A stretch of 37,097 nucleotides of DNA from an uncultured Bacilli bacterium (lineage in GTDB: Bacteria; Bacillota_I; Bacilli_A; RF39; UBA660), in the NCBI GenBank assembly GCA_947587115.1, contig CANPXY010000003.1:1-37097 (forward strand), written 5' to 3'. The notes beneath the pieces are model-generated. The model worked only from the letters and a program-made list of their open reading frames with translations, was not told the origin of the DNA and made no database searches. The translations under genes and the position numbers were made by a program. This document shows positions 1 through 7,888 of this stretch, piece after piece (the stretch's first letter is position 1; each line of letters opens with the position of its first letter).

Positions 1-290
<290 letters not shown>

Positions 291-344
291 AAAAAATAAT
301 TTTATTTAAGTTTGAATTAATTTGAATTTCCTAGCTACTCAAAA

Positions 345-375
345 TTGACGTTTTGCTCAGTTTTCAAAGATCATT
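345..375 (-). promoter_or_regulatory. rRNA leader boxA-like antitermination site
   Basis: The minus strand reads TGATCTTTGAAAACTGAGC at about 355-373, very like the TGCTCTTTGAAAACTAAAC element of Bacillus rRNA leaders and spacers. It lies between the last promoter and the 16S 5' end, where a Nus-dependent antitermination or processing signal belongs. The function is inferred from that resemblance. Confidence 0.6.
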
Positions 376-400
376 GTGTCCATTTGCAAGTTGCCCTAAT

Positions 401-429
401 AATATACCAAACAACTGGCGTTTTGTCAA
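401..429 (-). promoter_or_regulatory. rRNA promoter P3 (16S-proximal)
   Basis: On the minus strand there is TTGACA (429-424), a 17-bp spacer and TATATT (406-401). An A-rich stretch upstream (about 430-470) looks like an UP element. Transcription would start near 394, about 105 nt before the 16S sequence. Consensus boxes and ideal spacing make this the clearest of the three rRNA promoters. Confidence 0.8.
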
Positions 430-515
430 TAACTTTTTTTACCTTTTTTAAGTAAATTTGTTTTTGACACTCTTTGGACATAATTTAACATCGGCTTTTT
501 GCTCGATGTGTTTCT

Positions 516-545
516 AATATATCAAAGTATATTAGCGGTTGTCAA
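516..545 (-). promoter_or_regulatory. rRNA promoter P2
   Basis: On the minus strand there is TTGACA (545-540), an 18-bp spacer and TATATT (521-516), with A-rich DNA upstream. Just downstream the transcript could fold into a short hairpin with arms ACATCG and CGATGT (about 489-511). The block TTTGATATATTAG is shared with P1, which suggests a duplicated promoter module. Confidence 0.75.
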
Positions 546-624
546 GTGATTTTTTGTGTTTTTTTGTCAATTTGTTTTTTATTTCATTTGACACCATTTC
601 ACATCTTTTGGTCGATGTGCAACT

Positions 625-654
625 AATATATCAAACCCCCACCCTATTTGTCAA
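625..654 (-). promoter_or_regulatory. rRNA promoter P1 (distal)
   Basis: On the minus strand there is TTGACA (654-649), an 18-bp spacer rich in G and TATATT (630-625). It is followed by a short hairpin with arms CACATC and GATGTG (about 600-619), similar to the one behind P2. No gene lies between 291 and 783; the whole stretch is rRNA promoter and leader DNA. Confidence 0.75.
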
Positions 655-783
655 TGCTTTTTTGTCGTTTTTTAGCAATATTTTTGTTTTTACCCTTTAC
701 ACCTTAATTTTATAGGGGTTTGTGGCAGTTACATCTTTATTATATGTGCGCTTTTCTAAAACTTTCCACTTTTTCAAATAAAG

Positions 784-804
784 AAAAAACGACAATCGTC
801 GCTA
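784..804 (-). terminator. terminator of the DUF402/Ntdp gene
   Basis: The minus strand reads GCGAC-GATT-GTCGT followed by a T run (TTTTTTC). This is a short hairpin overlapping the stop codon at 804-802. It separates the upstream gene from the rRNA promoters that follow on the same strand. The stem is only 5 bp, so it may be weak. Confidence 0.5.
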
Positions 805-1344
805 GTTCAAAACCTCATTTTTGTACTCTTGATACATCTTGCAGTACTTTTCCACCACACCTGGCTGAAATGGAACTTCCTTCTTGCGTACCAAATCGAT
901 CAAATTAGTAAGTTCTTGTTTTAAGATGACATCAATTTCTTTAGAATAGTTCATAATATTTTTGTGGTACCGATATTCTCCACGATCTAGGACTTTAAAA
1001 GACCCATCCGGAAATACTCGTAAATCTAAATCATAATCGATATATTTGATCGTTCCATCCGCAATGACAAACGGAGAAGCCATATTACAATAATAGTAAA
1101 TACCATCTGGTTTATACTGTCCAATCACGTTATACCACTTGTTCTTATAAAAATACATCACTGCCGGCTCTTTCGTTCTCCATACTCTACCATCAGACTC
1201 GACCACTTTAGTTCGCTTGTTCCCGAAAATCAGATAGTCATCGTGGATCTCTAACAGGACCGCTTCATCCCATTCCCTGTGAATCTTTCCATTATGTTTA
1301 TAGCTATGAATCTTATAACGCTTTCCTAATTTTAATTCATTCAT
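802..1344 (-). CDS. DUF402 nucleoside di/triphosphate phosphatase (Ntdp family, YgaC-like)
   Basis: The 180-aa protein matches the Bacillus YgaC / staphylococcal Ntdp family (DUF402) over its whole length. Shared landmarks are IHSYKHNG near residue 12, ESDGR near 49, the REP/KEPAVMYF segment, YYYCNMASPF near 84 and KYIDYDLDLRVFPDG. Family members are metal-dependent phosphatases that hydrolyse nucleoside di- and triphosphates in the cytoplasm; the acidic residues of ESDGR and the YDLD segment are likely metal ligands. It has its own promoter (1369-1397) and a terminator at its stop. Length is normal. The family assignment is recognition from memory; the biochemical role here is inferred. Confidence 0.88.
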   Translation of the reverse strand: MNELKLGKRYKIHSYKHNGKIHREWDEAVLLEIHDDYLIFGNKRTKVVESDGRVWRTKEPAVMYFYKNKWYNVIGQYKPDGIYYYCNMASPFVIADGTIKYIDYDLDLRVFPDGSFKVLDRGEYRYHKNIMNYSKEIDVILKQELTNLIDLVRKKEVPFQPGVVEKYCKMYQEYKNEVLN

Positions 1345-1368
1345 GTTATTACCCCGTCTCTACCGTCT

Positions 1369-1397
1369 ATTATAACCTATCTCGCTTCCTTTTTCAA
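1369..1397 (-). promoter_or_regulatory. promoter of the Ntdp gene
   Basis: The minus strand has TTGAAA (1397-1392), a 17-bp spacer and TATAAT (1374-1369). The start codon at 1344 lies about 25 nt after the -10. A G-rich stretch (GGGG) 6-7 nt before the ATG can serve as the ribosome-binding site. Confidence 0.75.
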
Positions 1398-1411
1398 ATC
1401 TTTTAAAGCAA

Positions 1412-1567
1412 TTATCGTTTATGTAATGCTTGGTAACCCATCATAACCAAGAATAATAGACCAAAAAACAATACAATCCACAATGCTGGATTATCATAAT
1501 GATCGAAAATCCAATTCTTGAACTGATTAGACCAATCGGTTAAGGTTGTCCATAGATCCAATAACAA
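1412..1567 (-). CDS. small single-pass membrane protein (51 aa, TTG start)
   Basis: This is an unrecognised 51-residue protein. An N-terminal amphipathic stretch (LLDLWTTLTDWSNQFKNW) is followed by one hydrophobic segment (about residues 29-45, ALWIVLFFGLLFLVMMG) and a short basic end (ALHKR). A longer reading is open to 1609, but the part before 1567 contains an extended -10 (TGTTATACT). A strong Shine-Dalgarno AGGAAGG sits 8 nt before the TTG at 1567, so I place the start there. The gene lies head-to-head with the FemX-like gene, sharing a roughly 130-bp divergent region. No function can be named; small membrane regulator or toxin-like peptide are both possible. Confidence 0.65.
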   Translation of the reverse strand: MLLDLWTTLTDWSNQFKNWIFDHYDNPALWIVLFFGLLFLVMMGYQALHKR

Positions 1568-1588
1568 AGTGATCACCTTCCTATATTT

Positions 1589-1597
1589 AGTATAACA
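1589..1597 (-). promoter_or_regulatory. extended -10 promoter of the 51-aa gene
   Basis: The minus strand reads TG-T-TATACT (1597-1589), an extended -10, with no good -35 at the normal distance. Transcription would start about 15 nt before the TTG start codon. Confidence 0.5.
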
Positions 1598-1652
1598 TAG
1601 AAAAATCAAAAAGCGAGGATTTTATCTTCTATATTATATAGAAAGGGCTCGA

Positions 1653-1681
1653 TTGACTTTCCTACCTAAAATCGATATACT
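1653..1681 (+). promoter_or_regulatory. promoter of the FemX-like gene
   Basis: The plus strand has TTGACT (1653-1658), a 17-bp spacer and TATACT (1676-1681). The gene starts 45 nt later behind the Shine-Dalgarno AAGGA. Confidence 0.75.
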
Positions 1682-1726
1682 AAAACTAGTATGAAGTAAA
1701 ATGAAAAACAGAAAGAAGGAATCGCC

Positions 1727-3022
1727 ATGCAATTTACTACCCTATCTCCCAAAGAATTTACGGCCTTTGCTGATCAACATCCGCAAATTACCTTTCATCA
1801 GACAACATCTTGGGCCAAGTTAAAGAAAACCAATCACTGGCAAGAACACTATGTGGGGGTAAAAGAAAAAAAACAAGTCATTGCCGCATCTCTTCTTTTA
1901 GAGAAAACAACTCCTCTTGGCAAAAGCATCTTCTATGCTCCTCGTGGCTTTTTAATCGACTATGAAAATATCGAACTTTTAACGTTCTTTACGAACGAAG
2001 TTAAAAAATACGTCCAAGACCATGGCGGCATGTTCTTAAAAATTGATCCTTATGTCAGTTATCAAGAACGAGATCAGTTGGGTAACATCGTAGAGAATGG
2101 AACCAATCATAAAGACGTCGTAGATCATCTCAAAAAATTAGGTTACCATCACATGGGCTTTACGATGCATCAAGAGACTTTACAGCCACGTTGGATGTTT
2201 GTTCTTCCTATAAAAAATCATACCTACGAAGAAATTGCCCAAAACTTCGATAGTAAAACCAAACGAATTTTAAAGAAGAACGCCAAAATGCAAATCCAAG
2301 TACGGGAACTTACGAAAGAAGAGATCCCTCTATATAAAGAAATCATGCAGTCCACCAGCAATCGTAGAGAGTTCATTGATCGTCCTCTTTCCTATTATGA
2401 AAACATGTGGAATACTTTCCATAAGGATGGACATCTCAAAATCATGGTAGCGGAACTCCATGTTAAAAAGTACATAGCATCCTTGAAAAAAGAAATCAAG
2501 GAATTAGAAGAAGAATATCATACGAGAGAAGAAAGAAAGAAAATAGAGACTGTCAATGAAGAAAAATATTTAGCTAAACAACGACAGACCGAAGAAAAAT
2601 TAGCCAAAGTGCAAGAACAACTCGCTGAGATGGAAGCACTAAAAAAGGAACATGGGGACATCATTCCGCTTGGTGGCATGCTCTTCCTACTCTACGGCTC
2701 TGAAATCGTCTTCTTGATGGGAGGCTCTCTTGAAGAATTTCTACATTTCCAATCTTCCTACTCGATTCATGAACACATGATTGAGTACGCCATTAAAAAT
2801 CATTATGAAGTCTATAACTTCTATGGAATTACCGGAATATTCGATGAAAGAAATCCGCTCTATGGAATCTACTTTGCAAAAAAAGGATTTGGTGGAAAAG
2901 TGGTCGAACTAGTAGGAGAGTTTGATCTCATTACGAATAAAGCATACTATTATTTATATAAAGTTGCCTTTAAACTGTATCATGGCAGCAAAAATTTACT
3001 ACACCACATAAAAAAGAGTTGA
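1727..3022 (+). CDS. FemABX/MurM-family peptidoglycan aminoacyltransferase
   Basis: The 431-aa protein is a FemABX-type tRNA-dependent aminoacyltransferase, which adds amino acids to the lysine side chain of the peptidoglycan stem peptide or lipid II. Recognisable parts are the first GNAT-like half (FHQTTSWAKLK, YAPRGFLIDYEN, FLKIDPYV), the second half (YEEIAQNFDSKTKR, NRREFIDRPLSYYENM, YNFYGITGIF, KKGFGGKVVELVGEFD) and an antiparallel coiled-coil arm of charged heptads at about residues 245-310. That arm is typical of FemA/FemX and resembles the seryl-tRNA synthetase arm. Length fits the family. Its own promoter and terminator make it monocistronic. Which residue it adds (Ser, Ala, Gly) cannot be read from sequence. 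Confidence 0.9.
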   Translation: MQFTTLSPKEFTAFADQHPQITFHQTTSWAKLKKTNHWQEHYVGVKEKKQVIAASLLLEKTTPLGKSIFYAPRGFLIDYENIELLTFFTNEVKKYVQDHGGMFLKIDPYVSYQERDQLGNIVENGTNHKDVVDHLKKLGYHHMGFTMHQETLQPRWMFVLPIKNHTYEEIAQNFDSKTKRILKKNAKMQIQVRELTKEEIPLYKEIMQSTSNRREFIDRPLSYYENMWNTFHKDGHLKIMVAELHVKKYIASLKKEIKELEEEYHTREERKKIETVNEEKYLAKQRQTEEKLAKVQEQLAEMEALKKEHGDIIPLGGMLFLLYGSEIVFLMGGSLEEFLHFQSSYSIHEHMIEYAIKNHYEVYNFYGITGIFDERNPLYGIYFAKKGFGGKVVELVGEFDLITNKAYYYLYKVAFKLYHGSKNLLHHIKKS

Positions 3023-3045
3023 CTGTATGTCAACCTTTTTATTTA
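3012..3045. terminator. bidirectional terminator between the FemX-like and ABC-F genes
   Basis: There is a perfect hairpin GTTGAC-TGTAT-GTCAAC (3018-3034) with a T run on the plus side (3036-3043) and an A run on the other side (3009-3015). It can terminate both converging genes, and it overlaps the FemX-like stop codon. Confidence 0.8.
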
Positions 3046-4764
3046 CACCTTGTTTTGTTCTTTAGCAGACAATTCGTAATATACCTCTAATAATGATTCG
3101 ATCTCCTCCGTAGTCTTTGTAGGATCTGCCATTTCAGATTCGATCTTTCGCATTTGATTTTGAATAGATAGCGGTTCATTCAAAGACTTTCCGTCATGAA
3201 CCATGCCATCTTGCTTCAAAGCATATTCCTGATAGCCATCTTCGACTCGTCTAATTGTACCATTTTGAAATACAAAAACTTTATTAGTGACTTTTGATAA
3301 TAAATATTTATCATGACTGGCCAAAAGAATCGCACCCGGAAATTGACACAATGCTTTTTCAAGTTCTATTTTATTTGCCAAGTCAAGATGATTGGTAGGT
3401 TCATCTAAAACTAATAAATTATAATCATCTAAAATAATTTGAACTAATTTTAGTCTCATTCGCTGACCCAAACTCAATGTTCCAATTTTATTATTAAACA
3501 AAGATCTTTGAAATCCCATGTTTACTAGATTACTAAAGAAAAACTGTCTTGTTGTAGCATCATACTGATTAGACATTTCAAATACCGTTTTCTGATCATC
3601 CAAATCAAAAACATCTTGGCTCATATAAGCCATTTTTAAAGATGGGGTTTTCCAAATCTCTCCAGAATCAGCTTGTTCCTCGTTCATAATCAGTTTTATC
3701 AATGTAGATTTACCGCTTCCATTAGGACCAACAAGGCCAATCTTTTCGTTACTATTTACTACTAAATTTACATCCGAAAAAATTTTATGACTATCAAAAG
3801 ATTTAGATAAATCGGTAATACGAATGAGACAGTTCGCTCCACTAGAAAAACCTTGAAATCCAAATTTAATTTCTTTTTCCTCAAGTGGCTTCTCAATAAA
3901 ATCTTTTTTCATTTGCTCAAGACGAGTTTTTTTACTTTCAGCACTTTTTCCAATCTTTGCTGCTTTTCTTTGTGCATTCGTCTTAACACCTTTAACCTTC
4001 GCATCAGAACGACTGCCTCCTTGTCTACCAGCATCTCGTTCGCCTTTTTCGGACCATTGTTTCAATTTGGTGATTTCTCTTTCAATTCGTTTTTCCTGTT
4101 TTTGCTCTTGCTCATAGCGCTCTTTGAGCGCCTCTTTCTCCTGCTCTTTTTGCTCTTGATAAGCATCATAATTTCCATAATAAATCTTCAATTTTGCATT
4201 TTCAACTTCAACAATTTTATTCACAGTTTGATTGAGAAAATAACGATCATGAGAAACTACCAATACAGTACCTTTATAGTCATTCAAACGATGGATTAAC
4301 CATTCTATGGATTCAATGTCCACATGATTTGTCGGTTCATCTAAAAGTAAGATACTAGGATTAGTTGCCAAAATAGACGATAAAGCAATTTTTGTTTTTT
4401 CGCCACCACTTAAATTTTTTAACCGCTCATTTGTAAACTCAATAGTACGATCTAATTTTAATTCACTATTTAATTTAAGAAAATCGGATATGTTACCTTT
4501 ATCCGCACTCATATCCATAAAATCTTCAAGTGAATACTCTGTAGCTTGTTTTAAATATCCAATGCTACAACCTTCAGCAATTTCAATTTTTCCGTTGTCT
4601 GCCGTTATGCTTCCCATAATCAACTTCATCAAAGTAGACTTACCAGAACCATTGGAACCAACAACACCAATTTTTTCTCCTGCATTCACATCCAATCGAA
4701 CCTTTTCTAAAACTACATGTTCGCCAAAATGTTTACTGACATCCCGAATCTTTATAATTGACAT
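3043..4764 (-). CDS. ABC-F ATPase, ribosome-protection type
   Basis: The 573-aa protein has two ABC ATPase domains and no membrane segment, as in ABC-F proteins that act on the ribosome. Domain 1 has Walker A GSNGSGKST, signature LSGGE, Walker B LLLDEPTNH and H-loop SHDRYF. Domain 2 has GPNGSGKST, a variant signature LSLGQ, VLDEPTNHLD and SHDKYL. Between them (about residues 200-310) is a long, highly charged linker, as in antibiotic-resistance ABC-F proteins of the Vga/Lsa/VmlR kind. A helical C-terminal extension (about 520-573) is also present. The ribosome-binding site is GGGGGTGAT. Long linker, tail and leader favour ribosome protection against drugs, but a housekeeping ABC-F role is possible and the drug class cannot be told. 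Confidence 0.85.
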   Translation of the reverse strand: MSIIKIRDVSKHFGEHVVLEKVRLDVNAGEKIGVVGSNGSGKSTLMKLIMGSITADNGKIEIAEGCSIGYLKQATEYSLEDFMDMSADKGNISDFLKLNSELKLDRTIEFTNERLKNLSGGEKTKIALSSILATNPSILLLDEPTNHVDIESIEWLIHRLNDYKGTVLVVSHDRYFLNQTVNKIVEVENAKLKIYYGNYDAYQEQKEQEKEALKERYEQEQKQEKRIEREITKLKQWSEKGERDAGRQGGSRSDAKVKGVKTNAQRKAAKIGKSAESKKTRLEQMKKDFIEKPLEEKEIKFGFQGFSSGANCLIRITDLSKSFDSHKIFSDVNLVVNSNEKIGLVGPNGSGKSTLIKLIMNEEQADSGEIWKTPSLKMAYMSQDVFDLDDQKTVFEMSNQYDATTRQFFFSNLVNMGFQRSLFNNKIGTLSLGQRMRLKLVQIILDDYNLLVLDEPTNHLDLANKIELEKALCQFPGAILLASHDKYLLSKVTNKVFVFQNGTIRRVEDGYQEYALKQDGMVHDGKSLNEPLSIQNQMRKIESEMADPTKTTEEIESLLEVYYELSAKEQNKV

Positions 4765-4768
4765 GAGA

Positions 4769-4840
4769 TCACCCCCTATTTTGTATAAAATAAATAATAA
4801 TTGTTAAACAATGTTTCCTATTCCTAAACATAAAGAGCAT
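4769..4840 (-). CDS. possible 23-aa leader peptide of the ABC-F gene
   Basis: In the leader of the ABC-F mRNA an ORF runs from ATG 4840 to TGA 4771-4769 (MLFMFRNRKHCLTIIIYFIQ...). It is out of frame with the ABC-F gene, and its stop lies inside that gene's Shine-Dalgarno region, so a ribosome on it would cover the downstream start. Several resistance ABC-F genes are known to be controlled by such leaders. There is no good Shine-Dalgarno before this ATG, so its translation is uncertain. Confidence 0.35.
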   Translation of the reverse strand: MLFMFRNRKHCLTIIIYFIQNRG

Positions 4841-4875
4841 ATATTATGAAATATAGAATGATTTTGATATAAATA

Positions 4876-4884
4876 ATTATAACA
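4876..4884 (-). promoter_or_regulatory. extended -10 promoter of the ABC-F gene
   Basis: The minus strand reads TG-T-TATAAT (4884-4876), a strong extended -10 with only a weak -35. It gives an untranslated leader of about 105 nt, long enough for the small leader ORF and a hairpin with arms ATGTTT and AAACAT (about 4811-4831). Confidence 0.6.
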
Positions 4885-4932
4885 CAACTCAAAAATTTAT
4901 TGATGATATTGTATGGAATTTGCTTTTCAATA

Positions 4933-4971
4933 TAAAAAACCAGTTGAATATCGAACTCAACTAGGTTTTTA
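4933..4971 (-). terminator. terminator of murJ
   Basis: The minus strand has AACC-x-AGTTGA, a 9-nt loop, then TCAACT-x-GGTT, followed by a T run. The long stem with U-tract lies 30 bp after the murJ stop and isolates it from the ABC-F gene. Confidence 0.8.
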
Positions 4972-4999
4972 TAATTACTTTTTTAGTGTCTCAACTTTA

Positions 5000-6658
5000 T
5001 TAATGAACTCTTTTCTTTTTGCCTAATTTTGCTTGAATTTCATTGATGGTCTTTTCTCCAAATACAGTCTGTACGGTCTTCGAACGGAAGGTTAAGAATA
5101 GATAGACGGCTGCTCCAATGACTGTATACATGATCACTATTGGAATATTCATAAGGCGGCTACTTGATACCGTTGGTAGAACATATTGTAATAGCAGAAT
5201 GACAATCGCCATAATCAGTGTAGATCCAAGGATGTTGACTCCCTGTTTGATCGTATTTTCATAATGAATGCCAAATTTCTTGTTGAGACAAACAAGACAG
5301 ATGATGAGCGACAACAAGTATCCTAAGATCGATGCGGTAATGGCTCCATAGTAAGCAGGCATTCCCATCTTATGAAAGCCATAGATCAAAGGTACGTTCA
5401 AGAGAATCTTCAAAATAAATCCTGAGAACAAACTGATAAATACCTCTTTATAATATTTTAAAACTTGAATAATCGTAATCGCTGCGGTAAACAAACATAA
5501 TATTAAAGCTACAAAGACAAAATAACAGAAGGTAGAAGCTCCATACTTGCTGGCACCATAGAAAATCATCCAAACAGGTTTTGCCAGTAAACTCAAACCG
5601 ACCGTCATCGGTACAGTAAGATAGAGTAAAATCTGGAATGTTTGATTGATCTTGTGATCGACATCTTTCTTATCGTTCGATACGAAACTAGCCGTCAAGT
5701 TTGGTACTAGGCTGACAATGACCCCAGTGCCAATAGAAGCAATAATCATGTTTAGTTTAAGACCCCATGTAGAGATTACACTCATGATACTTTCAGCATC
5801 CTGTACATTATATCCAACCCCATTGACCAAAGTCTTAACCAAGGTCACCATATCAACCGAATTATATAGCGTCTTAAAAATATCGATCATAATTAAAGGT
5901 AAAGCATACCAGAACAATTTTGTTAAGATGGTCTTATTGCTAATTTTAGGCTCTTTGACGCTCTCGCTCTTCTGTTCAAATTGGCTCTTGTTCTTAAATC
6001 GTTTATCGACCAAATATAAATAAGATACCAACGCTCCGACGGTAGCGCCAAAGACTGCGACTCCAACTGCCGTTGTAAGGGATAGATGGAATACATTTAA
6101 GGCTAGGAAACTACCAAAGATAATAATCACAACGCGAACGAGTTGTTCCAACACCTGACTAAAAGAAGTTGGAGCAATAAACTTATGTCCTTCAAAATAA
6201 CCACGATAGATACTTAAAATAGGTACGATGAGGACGGCAGAGGAAATCACGCGAATGACAAACGTGATCTGTCCAAGCGTATTGCCACCTTCAATATCAC
6301 CAATGATCAATTTGGCAATCGTGGGCGCAAAGACAATCAAGATGATAAAACAAAGTGCTCCCAAAATCATCGAAATGCGTTTGCCCATTTGAAAAGCTCG
6401 TTTTTTAGCGCTTTCATAACCAAGGGTATGATATTCACTGATCAATTTACTGATTGCCATCGGAATACCTGCCGAAGAAACACTCAAGAAAATCGAATAA
6501 ATATTGTAAGCATATCCGTACAACGCTCCACCCTTTTCACCAATAATTTGATAAAAAGGAATGACATATAAAATCCCGATAATCTTCGTCAAGACAATAC
6601 CTAAAGTAGCAATAAAAGCTCCTTGCATAAAGTTGTTTTTTTTCATCATTTTTTTCAC
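5000..6658 (-). CDS. murJ: MurJ/YtgP-type lipid II flippase (MOP superfamily)
   Basis: The 552-aa polytopic membrane protein has about 14 hydrophobic segments. It begins with the hallmark of the B. subtilis YtgP branch: F-x-G-A/T-F-I-x-TLG, then IGILYVIPFYQIIGEKGGALYGYAYNIYSIFLSVSSAGIP at about residues 27-66. YtgP is a MurJ-type flippase that moves lipid II to the outer face of the membrane. A basic tail closes the protein. The start is GTG at 6658 with Shine-Dalgarno AGGAAG 7 nt upstream; nearby ATGs are in the same frame. The alternative is a SpoVB or capsule-unit flippase of the same superfamily, but the N-terminal motif favours YtgP. Confidence 0.85.
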   Translation of the reverse strand: MKKMMKKNNFMQGAFIATLGIVLTKIIGILYVIPFYQIIGEKGGALYGYAYNIYSIFLSVSSAGIPMAISKLISEYHTLGYESAKKRAFQMGKRISMILGALCFIILIVFAPTIAKLIIGDIEGGNTLGQITFVIRVISSAVLIVPILSIYRGYFEGHKFIAPTSFSQVLEQLVRVVIIIFGSFLALNVFHLSLTTAVGVAVFGATVGALVSYLYLVDKRFKNKSQFEQKSESVKEPKISNKTILTKLFWYALPLIMIDIFKTLYNSVDMVTLVKTLVNGVGYNVQDAESIMSVISTWGLKLNMIIASIGTGVIVSLVPNLTASFVSNDKKDVDHKINQTFQILLYLTVPMTVGLSLLAKPVWMIFYGASKYGASTFCYFVFVALILCLFTAAITIIQVLKYYKEVFISLFSGFILKILLNVPLIYGFHKMGMPAYYGAITASILGYLLSLIICLVCLNKKFGIHYENTIKQGVNILGSTLIMAIVILLLQYVLPTVSSSRLMNIPIVIMYTVIGAAVYLFLTFRSKTVQTVFGEKTINEIQAKLGKKKRVH

Positions 6659-6727
6659 TTTGCCACTTCCTAACTTCTAATCTAAGTAAACTTATCATAT
6701 CACATTTTAGATAATTTTCAAACTACT

Positions 6728-6901
6728 CTATTTATGATAGATAATCATGGCTGAAAAACAATAGATCTGCTCTTCCGAAAAAACAGAGGTACTCACTTGA
6801 AACTTAATATCGATGACATCTCCTTCTATTTCATCTAAAAAATCATTCACACTCTTCTCTAAATCTTTTTCATGTGCTTCATCAATTACTTTTACTTTCA
6901 T
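6728..6901 (-). CDS. Cse60-like small protein (57 aa)
   Basis: A short ORF runs from ATG 6901 to TAG 6728: MKVKVIDEAHEKDLEKSVND, continuing with FLDEIEGDVIDIKFQVS and ending SEEQIYCFSAMIIYHK. This fits the small Cse60 sporulation-protein family (DUF2758 type), which shares the opening K-V-x-D-E-x-H-E-x-x-L-E, the central IDIKF-x-x-S and the ending SEEQIYCFSAxIIY. GGTGAT lies just upstream as ribosome-binding site. The molecular function of the family is unknown and members occur outside spore formers, so this does not show that the organism sporulates. It stands alone between murJ and the accessory island. Confidence 0.75.
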   Translation of the reverse strand: MKVKVIDEAHEKDLEKSVNDFLDEIEGDVIDIKFQVSTSVFSEEQIYCFSAMIIYHK

Positions 6902-6949
6902 ATCATCACCAAAATCACTATAACATGTTCCTACTACATATTATGTCAA

Positions 6950-6980
6950 AAAATGAAAAAAGGAAACCAAAGCTTCCTAC
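6950..6980 (-). terminator. terminator of the 268-aa gene
   Basis: In minus-strand RNA AGGAAGC-TTTG-GTTTCCT forms a 7-bp stem including one G-U pair (6978-6961), followed by a T-rich run. It differs by a single base from the leuS terminator at 9147-9164. Confidence 0.7.
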
Positions 6981-7012
6981 TTATTAATGATACAAACGAG
7001 TGAACATTTAAA

Positions 7013-7819
7013 TTACTTGGATATACTGTTATCATCTATATTATGATTTGCCATTGTGTTTTCCGTCTGTTTATTTAAATCATCGGCCAACCCTCGTTTT
7101 CTTCGCTCTTGTTCTGCCACAATATCTGACATCAAATCTTGCCTCTTGCCATGCAAAAACCGTAAATCAGCATTTTCTTTTCTTAGTTGCTCATCAAAAT
7201 TAACTCCTCGGTTTTCTGCGTTTTGCTCAATTTGTTCATATTGTGTATCTGTCATTTTTCTAAAAGGTATCTGTTCCCCATTAGAAAGACTAACGTAGTA
7301 AGTATATATATATTGAATGTTTTGATTATACCGCTCATATTGTTCTTCTGTAATAGTACCAGAGGCTAATAATTGACCTAATTTTTCATGATAAGCATTT
7401 TCTTCTGTTTCCAATTGTTCTTCCGTTTTAAATGAAACTTCCGCACCATATTCATCAGCAAAAGTCATGCCTTCAGCAGTTATTTTACTTCCTAATACAC
7501 TTTCTAATTCTGATTTTTGTTGCAAAGCAGTTTCTCCCATTAATTTTTTAAACATTGGTTCTCTTCTAAGTTCAACTAATGCTCGTTTTTGTTCTGGTGA
7601 TAACTGAACTGAAGACATAAATTGCATAAAGTCTTCATCTGTTTGTCCAGTATAACCTAATATAGAATTAAATCTATGACCCAAACTGTCATATGCTTCT
7701 TTATTATATTCATGCCACCTTGTGTATTGCTTATCATCAGTCATTTGTGCAAATTCATGACGATATGCACTGTTAACCAATAAATATTCATAAATAATTT
7801 TTTTGTTTGCTTTTTCCAT
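7013..7819 (-). CDS. hypothetical soluble protein, 268 aa
   Basis: I do not recognise this protein. It is hydrophilic, rich in Glu, Gln and Tyr, predicted largely helical, with no signal peptide, membrane segment or cysteine. The stretch ASGTITEEQYERYNQNIQ (about residues 152-170) resembles the short-domain pattern G-T-I-T-E-E-Q-Y found in SHOCT-like modules. The C-terminal third is strongly charged (DLMSDIVAEQERRKRG). A perfect AGGAGG precedes the ATG and a terminator follows the stop, so expression is likely. It is the last gene of the AT-rich island downstream of the broken gene and the histidine phosphatase. No function is proposed. Confidence 0.75.
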   Translation of the reverse strand: MEKANKKIIYEYLLVNSAYRHEFAQMTDDKQYTRWHEYNKEAYDSLGHRFNSILGYTGQTDEDFMQFMSSVQLSPEQKRALVELRREPMFKKLMGETALQQKSELESVLGSKITAEGMTFADEYGAEVSFKTEEQLETEENAYHEKLGQLLASGTITEEQYERYNQNIQYIYTYYVSLSNGEQIPFRKMTDTQYEQIEQNAENRGVNFDEQLRKENADLRFLHGKRQDLMSDIVAEQERRKRGLADDLNKQTENTMANHNIDDNSISK

Positions 7820-7888
7820 ATATACCTCCTACAATAAACACATTTTACATTTAAATCTTTTTGTTATTCTCATATAAATTAGTTTTTA

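Noticed and set aside
720..908. Plus-strand ORF of 62 codons between the rRNA promoters and the Ntdp gene
   Set aside because: It overlaps the Ntdp gene and its terminator on the other strand, has no ribosome-binding site, and has a composition of random AT-rich DNA.
3853..4299. Plus-strand ORF of 148 codons inside the ABC-F gene
   Set aside because: It is an antisense shadow of the charged linker: Lys/Glu codons read backwards as Phe/Leu. No start signals.
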